From: Rotaria sp. Silwood1
Lineage: Eukaryota; Rotifera; Eurotatoria; Philodinida; Philodinidae
Assembly: GCA_905250075.1 (NCBI GenBank)
Contig: CAJNOP010000087.1
Location: 246,819-310,818 of the forward strand
Direction: 5' to 3'
DNA: 64,000 bases
Part shown: positions 1 to 10,786 of the stretch, piece by piece
Position numbering within the stretch: position 1 is the first letter of the stretch
Layout: every line of letters starts with the position of its first letter
The notes under the pieces: model-generated
The model's input: the letters and a program-made list of their open reading frames with translations, nothing else
Told to the model about the DNA's origin: nothing
The model's database searches: none
Made by a program: the position numbers and the translations under genes

Positions 1-936
1 AAGTCACAGTCAGCTGTTCGCATTGGTAAAGATAATGGAGAGTGGTTTCGAACAGATGTAGGAACTAGACAAGGCGACCCTCTGTCACCACTCCTCTTCA
101 TCGCATATCTCGAGCGAGTAATGGACCAGGTGAGACAGAACACCTGTGGAATCAATATTAGCGGCATACTAATAAATAACCTGAGATTCGCCGACGATAT
201 TGATCTTATCGATGAAGACGTTAGCTCACTTCAACGCCAAATAGAGCTAACTAAAACAGCTGCTGAACAAGCTGGACTAATCTTAAATATAAATAAGACC
301 AAAACCATGGTATTTGGAGACAGGAATATCGATAATAGTATCCAAGTAGCAGGAAACACCGTAGAAAACGTGGAAAAATTTGAATATCTAGGCAGTCTGC
401 TGACATGGGATAATAACTGTTCAGAGGAAATAAAAAGGAGAATAGGAAAAGCGACAGGTGCAATGGCTTCTTTAAGACACATATGGAATAGCAAGAAACT
501 GAAGCTAGAAAATAAACTTAGAATCCTAACCACATGTGTGTTCAGTGTCCTATTATACGCGTCAGAGACATGGACCCTAAAAGAAGCAGACAGGAAAAAA
601 CTATTGGCATTCGAAATGAAATGTTACCGACGGGTTCTAAGAATTAATTGGCAAGATATGGTACGAAACGATGATATCAGGATAAAGATATCAAAGGAAG
701 AGACCATAATAGACATCATCAAGAAGAGGAAACTAAGGTTATTTGGCCACATCTGCAGAATGGACGATTGCAGACTAATAAAACATCTAATATTTGGTAA
801 AATGGACGGAAAATCTCGAAGGGGACGTCCATGCAGAGAATGGCTAGATGACATAACAGAATGGTGTCAGCGCAGTGGACATGACCTGTTTCACCTTGCG
901 CAAGATCGGCGGGCATGGAAAAATCTGATCCCGTAA
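1..936 (+). CDS. Non-LTR retrotransposon reverse transcriptase, C-terminal part
   Basis: Reading frame 1 is open from the first base of the window to the stop at 934-936, so the 5' part lies outside. Before the first in-window ATG (121) the frame encodes the RT motif RQGDPLSP (about residues 24-31), followed by the catalytic FADD motif (around base 190). The C-terminal part has a GRPCREWLDDI stretch of the kind seen at the end of endonuclease/RT proteins in animal LINEs. No internal stop or frameshift is visible, so this copy may be young. Family knowledge: such proteins copy their own RNA at a nicked target. LINE clade is not certain (CR1/RTE/Jockey-like). Confidence 0.85.
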   Translation, partial: KSQSAVRIGKDNGEWFRTDVGTRQGDPLSPLLFIAYLERVMDQVRQNTCGINISGILINNLRFADDIDLIDEDVSSLQRQIELTKTAAEQAGLILNINKTKTMVFGDRNIDNSIQVAGNTVENVEKFEYLGSLLTWDNNCSEEIKRRIGKATGAMASLRHIWNSKKLKLENKLRILTTCVFSVLLYASETWTLKEADRKKLLAFEMKCYRRVLRINWQDMVRNDDIRIKISKEETIIDIIKKRKLRLFGHICRMDDCRLIKHLIFGKMDGKSRRGRPCREWLDDITEWCQRSGHDLFHLAQDRRAWKNLIP

Positions 937-987
937 ATGGTTGGCCCCAACGGGCGCTAAGCCTAAGGGACATGATGATGATGATTT
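1..987 (+). mobile_element. 3' end of a LINE-type retrotransposon
   Basis: The RT frame is followed by a very short 3' UTR (937-970) and a short run of ATG/TGA triplets at 971-984, a typical microsatellite-like LINE tail. The 5' end is outside the window. No target duplication can be checked because only one end is present. Confidence 0.75.
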
Positions 988-2111
988 GATTAGACAGTTA
1001 TTCGTATGGTCCTGTGTAATAATACAATTCAGTTCAAGATGAAACGTCTTTAACAAGTAGGACAGGACTGTTTTATTGATTCGCTTCTAAAATTAGAACG
1101 TTCCGTTTGTCGCATGTGGCTGCTTCAATTGATTACTAAAAAGCTATGCTGTAAAATGAAACGAATTAGCTAATCTAACGAATTGAATGCTGAAATTCGT
1201 TCTTCTAAACTTCAATCGTAGTGTGTATTTGCTTTCACGAAATGCTCAGCATGAAAATTATACCAATTGATGTGCAGATTTGAATAAAACAAAACGAACT
1301 AGAACTTTTAAATTTAATCTCACAAGCCTCAGATTTGAAAAAATTGCAATAGAAACACAACTAATAATAAAAATTTGTATTTTGGAAATATTTATTCTCT
1401 ATTGGCGGCTAGTTTTTCGTGCTAAGTCTATGTGCTATCACGCGATTTCAGGTGCCTCTACAATGAAATCCATATTTTCCCTTAATTCGTTTGTTTTCTT
1501 TCAACGGTGCTCACAAATGACCGAAACCGTTTATCTAAATATTGAAAATACATTTTCTTTTGTTTTTCTCCGCGATCAGCGATCTCGCGCCTTGATTTAT
1601 TCGAACAAAACACTCACATTGTCATACGCACTTATTTTATCAGATTACACGTTTTGTAGACAATTTCTTTTTTCTATTTAATGATCTGAATTTCGTTTTG
1701 GATATAACTTAACCTTTTTATAAAATAGCGCAGTAAATGGCACGATTCGTGTAGCCCCATCTATAAAGGATTTTCGAAAATGTTCTCATAAACAATTGAG
1801 TTCAGTTCCAACTAAGGTTTCGATCACTAAATAGAAAAAAACTGAAAACGTTTCTATGTCAATCATTCCGAATAAAATAGTGTTTATTCAAGTGCATTGT
1901 TTTTTCGAATCACCTGACTATGGATCATCTATTCTTGTGGGTCTTGTTTTACATTCATGTATTATTTTTCGTAATTACTTTATATGTTACAAGGTAAGTC
2001 TTTTAAGTTTGATTAATTTTATTGAAAATTCGACTCTAACTGAACAAACTATCCTATTAGATAAAATCGATAACAAAAGCTATTGATTAATGGTGAGGAA
2101 GAGTATGATAA
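988..2111. other. Intergenic, no gene recognised
   Basis: AT-rich DNA. A 133-codon open frame at 1280-1681 and a 76-codon frame at 1856-2086 have no recognisable domain or coding character and start on no supported gene structure. I see no repeat boundary here. Confidence 0.5.
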
Positions 2112-2605
2112 TGTGTAAGAATAGTTTTACTCTTCCGTTATTATGTTAATATTTATTTATCTATTTTACGATGTTTCGAAGGATACTTTCTTCATCAAAT
2201 ATCTTTTATTTCATAAGACAAAAACAAGAGAACTGATTTATAAATGAAGAGCACATGTATGTATTATGAACAAAAATGACGTTCTTGTTCCTTTTCTCTT
2301 CTTGAATTTTCAATAGTGGAACGGACGAAGAAGAAAATAGCTGATATGCTTTCTTTGTTCTAGTGTTACTGTCTTGTCGCCCGTTCCACTATTGAAAAGT
2401 CAAGAAGAAAAAAGGAAAAAGAAAAAGAAAGTGTCATTTTTGTACATGTACGTGTGCTCTTCATTTATAAATCAGTTCTCTTGTTTGTTGTGTTATGAAA
2501 TAAAAAATACCGAATGAAGAAGGAAGTATTCCCTTCAAAACGTCGTAAAATAAATAAATAAATAAATATTGATTTAATAACGGACGAGTAAAACTATTCT
2601 TAGAC
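2112..2605. repeat. Fold-back element, about 494 bp palindrome
   Basis: Left arm 2112-2333 and right arm 2376-2605 are inverted copies with small differences (for example ATAGTTTTACTC near 2121 against its complement near 2587, and CAATAGTGGAACGG at 2311 against CCGTTCCACTATTG at 2381). The spacer is about 40 bases. No coding capacity. The shape is that of a non-autonomous TIR/fold-back element; no clear target duplication was found. Confidence 0.8.
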
Positions 2606-2840
2606 AAAAAAAAATCAATTGTACGCGTAATGATGTGCGATTATTAGATTTCTAAAATAATTTTGTTAGCAAAAGGTGAGTTTCAAGACAATGAGGATCA
2701 TACACTTATTCTTTACAACAAAATATCAGGTTGCGCTATAAAAGAAGCATATTTTTCACATGAAAATGAGTCAATATGAATCCTTCACATGTCAGGCAAA
2801 CAATGAAACAACAAATGATAAAAAGTGAATATTTTCACTT

Positions 2841-3498
2841 CTTTTTTTCGTTCAAATTAATTAGCACGTTTTTACACGTCTTTTTAATTGTTTGCTTGTA
2901 AATACTACATAGTATTCTAGTAGAAATTCTTAAAAGGTTTAAGTTTCTTTTCAGAATTGACTAAGCTATTCAATTTTTAATGTCTATGTTCAAGAAGTCC
3001 TTTATATAACCCCGAATTTTCAGAGATATCTAAACTTCGACTTTTGAGTTAAAACTTTGAACATGTCAACACCTTATCTACACTAGCTGTCAGAAAAAAA
3101 ATTCAGAAGTTTTGAACTAGGTCTTTATTATATAGAACTGCCCAAAAATATCCTGTTCTATTCACTATCCATGAAAAAGAGATTATATCTTGAAAGTTCC
3201 ATAGCTCATTGACGATTTGTTCCAAAATTCTGAATTTTCTTTGTTGCAGTAGTATAGGTAAGATGTTGACATGCGCAAAGTTTTAACTTAAAAGTCAAAG
3301 TTTAGATTTCTCTGAAAATTCGGGGTCCTACAGAAGGAATTCTTGAAAATAGACATTAAAAATTGAATAACTTAGTCAAATCTCAATAGAAACGGAAACT
3401 TTTTGAGAATTTCGAATAGAATACTATGTAATGCTTACAAGCAAACAATTTTAAAAAAACATGTAAAAACGCATTAATAAATTTGAACGAAAAAAAAT
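2841..3498. repeat. Fold-back element, about 660 bp imperfect palindrome
   Basis: Arms of about 270 bases (2841-3110 and 3220-3498) are inverted copies. Landmarks: TTTGCTTGTAA near 2892 against TTACAAGCAAA near 3436; CCCCGAATTTTCAG near 3010 against CTGAAAATTCGGGG near 3313; TTCAAGAAGTCC against GGAATTCTTGAA. Divergence is higher than in the 2112-2605 palindrome. The right end runs into a second, smaller palindrome (about 3483-3606) sharing an ACGAAAAAAAAT motif. Confidence 0.75.
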
Positions 3499-3843
3499 CA
3501 TAAAAAGCGCACGTCTTAACGAAGTTAACAGCATTAATACACTTCAACGAAAAAAAAAACGTGAAAATGTGCGCTTTTTACAATTTCTTTTTCATTAAAA
3601 TTTCGACGCTTTTCTACGCGTTATTTTTCATCGGTTGTCTGACTGGAAAGAAAAGACGAACTAGACAAAGTACTGTGTAACTACCGATTTAAGAAAGAAA
3701 AAAAAATAAACATTTCATAGAAACACTTCAAGTATCCCATACACGTAATAAAATGAAATCAAATAAAAGAACAAGAAAGTAAGAACATGGCTTTTTCGTG
3801 TTAGACGATACTCGCTCAGACAAATCACGAAATCAAATGCGTC

Positions 3844-3911
3844 AAAATTTTAACGGAAAAAAAATCGTAAAAAGCGCACATTTTTACGATTCTTTTTCCG
3901 TTACAATTTTT
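3844..3911. repeat. Short hairpin related to the neighbouring fold-back
   Basis: Near-perfect inverted repeat: AAATTTTAACGGAAAAAAAA with its complement at 3890-3911, around a GCGCACA loop. The same AACG(A)n / AAAAAGCGCAC motif appears at 3487-3512 and inverted at 3570-3606, so this region carries several relatives of one hairpin motif. Confidence 0.65.
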
Positions 3912-3980
3912 TAATATGTTTAACATCCCTGAAAAATTCAACACGTTATGAAAGCGTTAAAATGCAGACGTTTTACGATT

Positions 3981-4092
3981 GTTTTATGGAACTCACATAT
4001 ATTTTCGAAGAAAATAGTGAGTGTAAGTTTTTAGGGTCAAGTTTTCACGACTCCCCCTTCCCCCTCCCTTCGCATTACAGACACTTAGCAAC
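3981..4092 (+). repeat. Dispersed repeat, copy 1 (partner at 46191-46299)
   Basis: Shares an ordered series of blocks with 46191-46299: TTTATGGAACTCACATA / TTTGTGGAATTCACATA, then GTGTAAGTTT, a C-rich tract, and CATTACAG...TTAGCAA. By eye about 70% identical over 110 bases. An open frame across it (3962-4297) is not preserved in the other copy, so it is not treated as a gene. Confidence 0.55.
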
Positions 4093-4524
4093 GAAAGCCC
4101 CCATTACAGACCTCAGCAACCGCGCGCAACAGGCTTCAGATTTATTTATTAATAAAAAAAAAGGAGTTGAACAGTATAAAGAATATGAGCTCGACTGTTA
4201 TACAATTTTTCAACGCCTTCATCAATATTTGAAAAACTATAATATATGTGTTAAAGTTCTTAATAGCAAAATCGTCAACTTTATTTTAAGAATTTAAACT
4301 TGTATTTTAAAAATGAAGAATGAAGAGTAGTAATAGATTGATCCGTCATAGAAATCATATAATCAATATGAAAAGCATGATTCGATCTTTGTATCAGTAT
4401 AAAAAATAAACAATATCACAATTTATGAGTTGATTCAGATATATAGTAGTACGGTAAGATCTGCTGATGCATATATAGTGCATTATTATAACAGTCTGAT
4501 TTATGAGGTAGTCGATGCTCATGT

Positions 4525-4780
4525 AAAAAAAAAAAGTGAACCAAAAGTTACTTTTAATCACTTTTAATAGTAATAAAGTAAAATAAAGTAACTTTTCTTA
4601 CTATTTCTCCACTTTCTATAGTACTTTCTCATACTTTTTCTACTTTCAAAAGTACTTAACAGTACTTTTTAGTCAAAAAGTGTGAAAAGTACTTAAAAAG
4701 GTTCACTTATAAATACTTTGTCCTGCTTAAAATATACTATTGAAAGTAATTAATAGTTACTTTTTTGGGTAAAAACTATT
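4525..4780. repeat. AGTACTTTT-rich palindromic element
   Basis: About 250 bases built from AGTACTTTT / AAAAGTACT and AGTTACTTTT words in both orientations. The outer ends (AAAAGTGAACCAAAAGTTAC near 4530 and the complement of GTTACTTTTTTGGGT near 4755) are inverted copies, so the whole can fold. Looks like a small non-autonomous element. Confidence 0.55.
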
Positions 4781-4845
4781 ACATGAGTGATGAAGAAAAA
4801 TAATAACGTCAAATTAAAACAAAAAGAAAAAAAATGCCTAATATT

Positions 4846-4952
4846 GAGTGTGGGTGGGTGTGGGGTGTGAGTGTGGGTGTGGATGTGAATGTGGGTGTGG
4901 GTGCGGGTGTGGCGAGTCAGTGTAGACATCTTCTTCAAACACACCCACACCC
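4846..4952. repeat. TGTGGG fold-back (telomere-like), copy 1
   Basis: G-rich arm of degenerate TGTGGG units (4846-4915), a short spacer containing ACATCTTCTTC, then a C-rich arm CACACCCACACCC (4939-4952). The order is G-rich then C-rich, as two telomere ends joined head to head would read. Bdelloid telomere repeat TGTGGG is from memory of the literature; the structure is visible in the sequence. Confidence 0.8.
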
Positions 4953-5672
4953 TAATTAAATAGAATCTATTATATTATGTGAGAGTAAATGAGCCTTCTC
5001 TAATTATCTTAATCAAGAAGAAATCGTTGTATTTTCCTATCTACATTTATTGATTTCTCTCAAAATTAGAGAATTAACTTTAAAAGTATGCATTTTTGCA
5101 TTGAAACATTAAAGCTAAAAAAAACGACTGTCTTATAAGTTAGTTTTGCTTCGATCTCACGTGACAATGTTCTTTTACTCGTCATGAACCGTCACCTCTT
5201 TAGAATATCGGAGTATATCGAGTATTTCACGTTTCTATGAAGTTTATTTGTTTAATGACTTAAACGGTTATATATCTATTGCAATGTTTTCTTCCCCTTT
5301 CTCTTGAGGTTTAGTAGATAATTATTAGATTATTAACCAAAAGCGGATGACTAAATGCAAGTTCATCTTTAGACTGATAGTGTTTTCATCGAAATTGTAG
5401 ACACATCTGAAGTGATCAAATCATGTTATCCATAGCATCAAATTATTATCTATTTATTTATTGCTGAGAGAAAAATAGAATTATTTCCAATTATATATAT
5501 TTCATAAGTTTCGGGACTCAATTTGAGTTTATTTTTCTATTTTTCGACTATATATATTAATTTGGACAGATATAAGAGATGTGTATGTGAGGTGTGTGTA
5601 TCCCACTTGTAGTTTATTCTTGAATGTCTTTCTCTCTTCTTTTTTCTTAACGACTTAACAGCTGTATATATA
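4953..5672. other. Intergenic, no gene
   Basis: AT-rich sequence without convincing coding frames. A weak GT-rich stretch followed by CCCAC lies at 5579-5613 and may be a decayed TGTGGG structure. Confidence 0.4.
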
Positions 5673-6467
5673 CACTGAAAACAAAATTGGTTTCACACGA
5701 AACCTTTTAGGTTCAGTAGTATTTTATGATATTCTGAAAGTGTCCGTACGCGTCTACGAAATCTTTCAAAGGTTCCGTAGTAAAAAGAGTTTCCTATCAT
5801 ACTTCCGTGAGTTTTCAAAATCATGAAAGGTTTCGTATCGAACCATTCTAGGTTTAGCAGCCAAAAGCGTTTCGTATGATACTTCTGTTATTTTTCAAAA
5901 TCATCAAAGGTTGTGTATTAAACTCTTACAGATTTCGTACTAAACCTCATTAAAATATCGCAGCCGAAACATTCCACATAAGCAACCGCTCCTTAGCTTT
6001 ACTTGCGACTCAAGGGATTGAAAGTGAATAACATATTGTTACAAATGAGTAACTTTGTTGGGATGAAATAATACTTTATTCAAACGCACTAACATAAGTC
6101 ATAACTAATCACCAATTTCATAACTGCCCTTCATAGAAAAACAAGAAAGCTTTATATACATACGCACGTCCGACCACACAAAGAAATATATATAGTTGAC
6201 TAGGCATATGTGGACAAAGAATATGATTGTGAGAGTTTCAATAACTCTCGTGGACGAGTGAATATGAGTCTTAGATGTCCGATGGCATATATGACAGAAA
6301 GGGAGAAGAGAGACAAGAAAGAGTGAAAGACACAATGTACATAACATATACACATATACAAAACATATATTGTTAGAGTGCTCTCTAACACATATTCAAC
6401 CGAGTTTTAATTGTTCTAAGTCAGTGTTCATGAACATTATCCACCGAAATTCATAGCTAGTATGTTA

Positions 6468-7500
6468 CAGAGACCGTCACAGAGCAGGGCAAAAAATTTT
6501 GCCCTGTGCCAAAAAAATGAGAAAGTGTCTGATTCTAGTTTAATTTTTCTAATAAAGAAATCGATACCAATGGAAATGCTTTTCGCCAATTTTAATGCAA
6601 TTATTTAATACTCAGTCCATTTGAATAGAATGAAGAATGTTTGTACTCATAAAATAAAGAATTTACTTATCCTCCTTCTATCATTATAAAGATTTTACTT
6701 GTATTTATTTCACAAAGCAGAGAAAAAAACCATGTTCCAGTAGAAAAAAAAACATTTTTTTGCAACTAAAATTATTTTCTTCCTAATAAAAGTGTTTTTT
6801 CTAGTGAAAAAATTGGTATTCGCAAGGGCATAGCTATCTTAAAAGCCATAGGTAAATGAGAGAAAGTTGTTGGAAAATATTTAGGTTTATAGATAAACGG
6901 TAACACAGAGCCAACTCGTACTACAAGACTTCTATGAAAAGAGAAATGTTATATTCCATTAAAAAGACATGTGTTTTTATACTGTGGCGAAGATGTGGTC
7001 AAATTTATTGATATTTGACTTATCCGAGTAAATATCACATATTGGTGTATCTTGAAGTATGATATGCATCAAAGGTTGATGTAGTGTTACAGTTATCATT
7101 TGCTAAGACGAGGAATTCGAAAAAGCCTTTGAGTGTTCAAGTTAAACCTCGACAAAAATGCTTTTTACTCAAATAGTGATTAAAATCAATGCACACTTGA
7201 ATAGTTTGATTAAAATAGTAATATTCTGATCAAGTTTTAAATAGAAAAATATCCATTAAAATTACATTTCAAGTTTTCATTTTGGTTGCTGCTCTCAGAT
7301 TTGAGATTCTTTTCAATCATATATCAGAGCTGATCGTGACATAAGAATATGGATACCAACTTTTGAAAGCGATAATATTATTTTATGAAGATTTAAAAAA
7401 TTGCAATGGATATGCTCAGTTTAAGAGTATTATTGAAACTTGCTATGCCATCAGAGGAGGGCACGATACGGCGTACAAAAACGCCCTATAACGGTCTCTG
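6468..7500. mobile_element. Non-autonomous hAT-like element with perfect 8-bp TSD
   Basis: Termini CAGAGACCGTCACAGAG (6468) and the complement of ...ACGGTCTCTG (to 7500) share CAGAGACCGT and continue with matching GGGC-rich bases. It is flanked by identical octamers GTATGTTA at 6460-6467 and 7501-7508. An 8-bp duplication is the hallmark of hAT transposition. No transposase frame survives. It lies inside the larger 5673-9806 candidate, so it is younger than that element if the latter is real. Confidence 0.8.
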
Positions 7501-7729
7501 GTATGTTATCAGAGTTGGACGAGTCTTTCAAGTAATGTTGAACTCGAAATCTTCTTATGCATTATGATGAAACTCATTCTTGAATTCCAGTTTTCTGGCA
7601 AAAATTCTTCCAATACACAAATCAACTGAAAAAAAAAGGATTTTTCGGACTGCTAAAGTCTAGAGAGCGACAGAAAATTAGTATAGCAACATTTATTGAT
7701 GTGTACAACTTGCGTATTTGCTATTAGTT

Positions 7730-9320
7730 CAAAAAGCAATCAAAATGACTAACGGTTACTAAGTGATATTTCTAAGATGGTTTTGTTCTATATTTAGATC
7801 AAATGACCGGAACAATAATTATAAAAATATTTCTTTCGAATTATGATTTAATTTTGTATATCCATCAATTGAAATATACAACTGTTTGTAACTTATATTT
7901 CAAATTTGACTTTATTTTATATGTCGATTGATTTACCATTTCAATACTTGATTGAGTTTTCATTTCAATATTCAATTTCATTTTCTATTTGGATCAATTA
8001 ATGCGAGAAAGAGTAAGGTAAGTGATATTATAAACATAGTTCTTTTTTATATTTAGATTAATTGGTCAGTTGAATATTTACGCGAATTTTCATTTCAGAT
8101 TGTAATTTGGTTTTGTATTTCGAGCAATCGAAATTGGTAATGGTAAGGTAACTCACATTTCTAATAAATTCTTATTTTATAGTTAGATTAAATAACGATA
8201 CCTATACTACGTGAGTTTTTATTTGAAATTGTTATTTAATTTTCTGTTTAGATTGGCTCACTGAACTGTATTTAGACTAGTTTTTATTTCTAAATATTAT
8301 TTGATACTGTATTCAGATCAGATGAAACAAGCAATATTTAGATAAGTCATATACTAAATATGATTCCTACGCTATACTTATAGATACACTAATCAAAGCA
8401 ATAGTAAGGCAAGCTTTGTTTTACATTCTTATTCATTTTTGCATTTTAGACTAATCAAAACAACGAATGGTTGGGTAAGTTATGTTTCTAATAAGATTCT
8501 TGTTTTATATATAGGCCAAATAGCCATACCAATGATGAGATAAACTTTTTATTTCTAATTGTCGTTCAATCTTCTATTTAGATTAATTGAAACAAACAAC
8601 GCTTAAAGAAGTCATATTTTATTTACGATTTTTATTTTATATTTAGATATGCTAACCAGTTTAATACTAAGGTAAGATTTTATTTCTTATTTTCATTTGT
8701 TTTTGTATCTAGATCAGTCGAAAGAAGTTACGACAAAGTAAGTTACATTTCTAAGAAAATTCTTGTGTTATATTTATATCAACTAAGCAAAGCAACACTG
8801 AAGTAAGTTTTCATTTCTAATTGTATCTGGCCCTATATTGAGATATATCAAAACAAGCAACACCAAGGTAAGTTCTATTTAACACAAAACTCGATATTTA
8901 GATCAACTAACCAGTTGAATACTTATAGGTAAATTTTGATTTCAAATTGTTATTTAGTTTTGTATTTAGATCACTCGAAACGACGAATGGTTAAGTAATA
9001 TACATTTCACATATAGTTTTATTTTACATTTAGATCAACTAAACAGTCCAATAATTTGATAAGTTTTTATTTCAAAGTGTTATTTAATTTTCTATTTAGA
9101 TCAAGTGAAACCAGCCATGGTTAGGCAAGTTATTTTTCAAATAAGATTCTTATTTTATATTTATATCAACTAATCAAAGAAATACTTATGTAAGTTTTTA
9201 TGTTAAACTGTAATTCAATTTTGTATTTAGAACAATCGAAACAAATAATGGCAAGGTATGTCATATTTCAAATATGATTTTATTTTGTATTTAGATCAGC
9301 TCAATGGATCGATGGTGTAG
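7730..9320 (+). repeat. 65-bp tandem array of exon/intron-like units
   Basis: About 24 units with spacing near 65 bases (successive ATC starts at 8647, 8713, 8778, 8843, 8902, 8970, 9034, 9100, 9165, 9231, 9295). Each unit reads TTTAG|ATCAA..., 25 bases, then (AG)GTAAGT, about 40 T-rich bases, and the next TTTAG: a 3' splice site, a 25-nt 'exon' and a 5' splice site. Two unit types alternate: ATCAACTAA...AATACTTA and ATCAATCGAAACAA...AATGGTAAG, giving a dimer of about 130 bp. Individual units have lost GT (for example GATAAG near 9058, GCAAG near 9125). At the 3' end the array leads into a longer open stretch (9295-9385) ending in AAAAGGTAAG. No protein frame runs through it, since 25 is not a multiple of 3. 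Confidence 0.8.
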
Positions 9321-9820
9321 GACGGTTTCATTTCAAATTGACGAAAAAAGTGCTATTCGGATCTGCAGAAGACGTAGATGAAAAGGTAAGTATCTGTTAA
9401 ACTGTGACTCTGAATTCATATTCAGCTAAGTGGAATCGTGTACTTGTCTACGATAATTTCAAAAGGATATGAGAATTGTAGTTAGTCTGGTAATGCTTAA
9501 TAAATTAGGAGGTGGTCCTCGGATATGAAACGGGAATGATATGAGATTTGATTTGTGTTGGTCTAATTATTAGCATCCTTACTGTTGTTAGCGATGTCGA
9601 GATGCTGTGGATATTTATGTAGCTGTGTCGTGATTCATATCATGTACGGTTAAGAGGAGTGTATGGATATGTGTGGCTGTGTTCTGTTATTTTTAATGAA
9701 TCGTTCTAATAGTATGGTAATAGTGTACGAAACCTAAAATGGTTTCCAATTCGTTGCAAATTTCGGAATCCTTGTAGGTTCCGTACGGTACCTATTTTTT
9801 TCAGTGTAGAACGAAAGAAA

Positions 9821-10254
9821 GATGGAAAGGTCCATGGGATATAATAACCCCATAGATGATGAAAATGAAACCTGATAGGTTGGAAAATCCAACATGAGAA
9901 AATACATATGGATCAACATAAACGAAAGAGGAACGACAGGAGAGAAAACACCACCATTATATATATATGACAGAAAGGAAAATCTCAATCATGCATAACT
10001 AAGAGAAGAAAAGAAGAGCATAAGCATATACACATAACTGTATAGATATAGTATAAGCTCTTATGATAGCACCTAAGGAAGGTGCAGGTCACAACACCAT
10101 GTTCTGACACCAAAAAAGAAAAAGACAAATTTTATATAAATTATAAACTTATAAGTTGAATGACAGATCCTTATTAATACTGCAGAAAAAAAGGGAACAT
10201 ATAAAGTGACGTACATTCGGGATATAATTGGCATCGGAACTACTCTGATGATTG
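9821..10254. other. Intergenic, no gene
   Basis: Only short frames without features; the minus-strand frame at 9734-9988 has no recognisable domain. Confidence 0.4.
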
Positions 10255-10331
10255 TGTACATAGAAATGAGCGTGGATCGCGACTCTTCGGGAAGCACAAT
10301 GTCCTCTCAAGCCACGACGCAGAGATAAGAT
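10255..10331 (+). repeat. Dispersed repeat, copy 1 (partner at 62509-62585)
   Basis: TGTGTACA, then GTGGATCGCGACTCTTCGGG and, after a variable stretch, CGACGCAG; the block order is repeated at 62509-62585 with TTGCGACTCTTCGAGAAG and CAACGCAG. GC content is higher than the surroundings. Identity unknown; could be a piece of a small RNA-derived or TE sequence. Confidence 0.5.
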
Positions 10332-10435
10332 GTGTGTTACACGTAGAAAAGATGTTTTCACCAGTTCAACACTTCAATCGAAGGAGTGTCGTGTTGACAT
10401 CAGTTGAAAAGTGTACTCTGTATGCTGATTATGCA

Positions 10436-10656
10436 GGAGCGTGTCTTGGTGTTTATAAATGTATAATTTATGTAAACTTATTCTTTTGCTTTTTTTGCTG
10501 CCTCTACAGGAGCTTGTCTTTGTATTTATAAATGTATAATTACTATACAATTAATGTTTTGCTTTTCTTTGCTACCTCTACTGGGGTGCGCCTTAGAATT
10601 TAAAAGTTTACAATATATATAAATTTGATCATTCTCTTTTTTACTTTTCCGTTAGT
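10436..10656 (+). repeat. 74-bp tandem repeat, three units
   Basis: Units start at GGAGC (10436), GGAGC (10509) and GGGGT (10583). Each holds TTTATAAATGTATAATT or a variant, then TTTTGCTTTT...GCTACCTCTACTG. The third unit is more diverged. A related TTTTGCTTCTTTGCTG stretch follows the TGTGGG fold-back at 23975-24070. Confidence 0.6.
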
Positions 10657-10786
10657 AATATACTGTGTGGAAAAAAAAATTTTTTCTTTTGCTATTTGAA
10701 CAGGTAAGCCTTTTTTTTGCATTTACTTTTGAAGTCGTATTAGATAGTAAGATGTTCATTTATATTCAGACTCGAATTAGGTAACT

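Larger units (their letters stand above)
5673..9806. mobile_element. Possible TA-flanked TIR element, 4.1 kb
   Basis: Left end CACTGAAAACAAAATTGG (5673) and right end ...TATTTTTTTCAGTG (to 9806) are inverted and both are flanked by TA. Subterminal words also mirror each other: CGAAACCTTTTAGGTTC near 5699 and CGAAACCTAAAATGG near 9729. Left side has repeated GGTTTCGTA-type words to 5950. No transposase frame is visible; a hAT-like element and the 65-bp array lie inside. Alternatively two independent short elements sit at the two ends. The same TTTCAGTGTA end occurs at about 43322. Confidence 0.4.

Noticed and set aside
1280-1681. 133-codon open frame
   Set aside because: Single frame without domain, signal or plausible splice context; composition like surrounding DNA.
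3962-4297. 111-codon open frame
   Set aside because: The part overlapping the dispersed repeat is not open in the second copy; no domain.
4750-4952. Chromosome end or true telomere inside the window
   Set aside because: G-rich tracts are short, degenerate and flanked on both sides by ordinary sequence.
7730-9320. A real multi-microexon protein gene
   Set aside because: No continuous frame through the 25-nt units and several donors or acceptors are lost; kept as a repeat with a testable splicing hypothesis.
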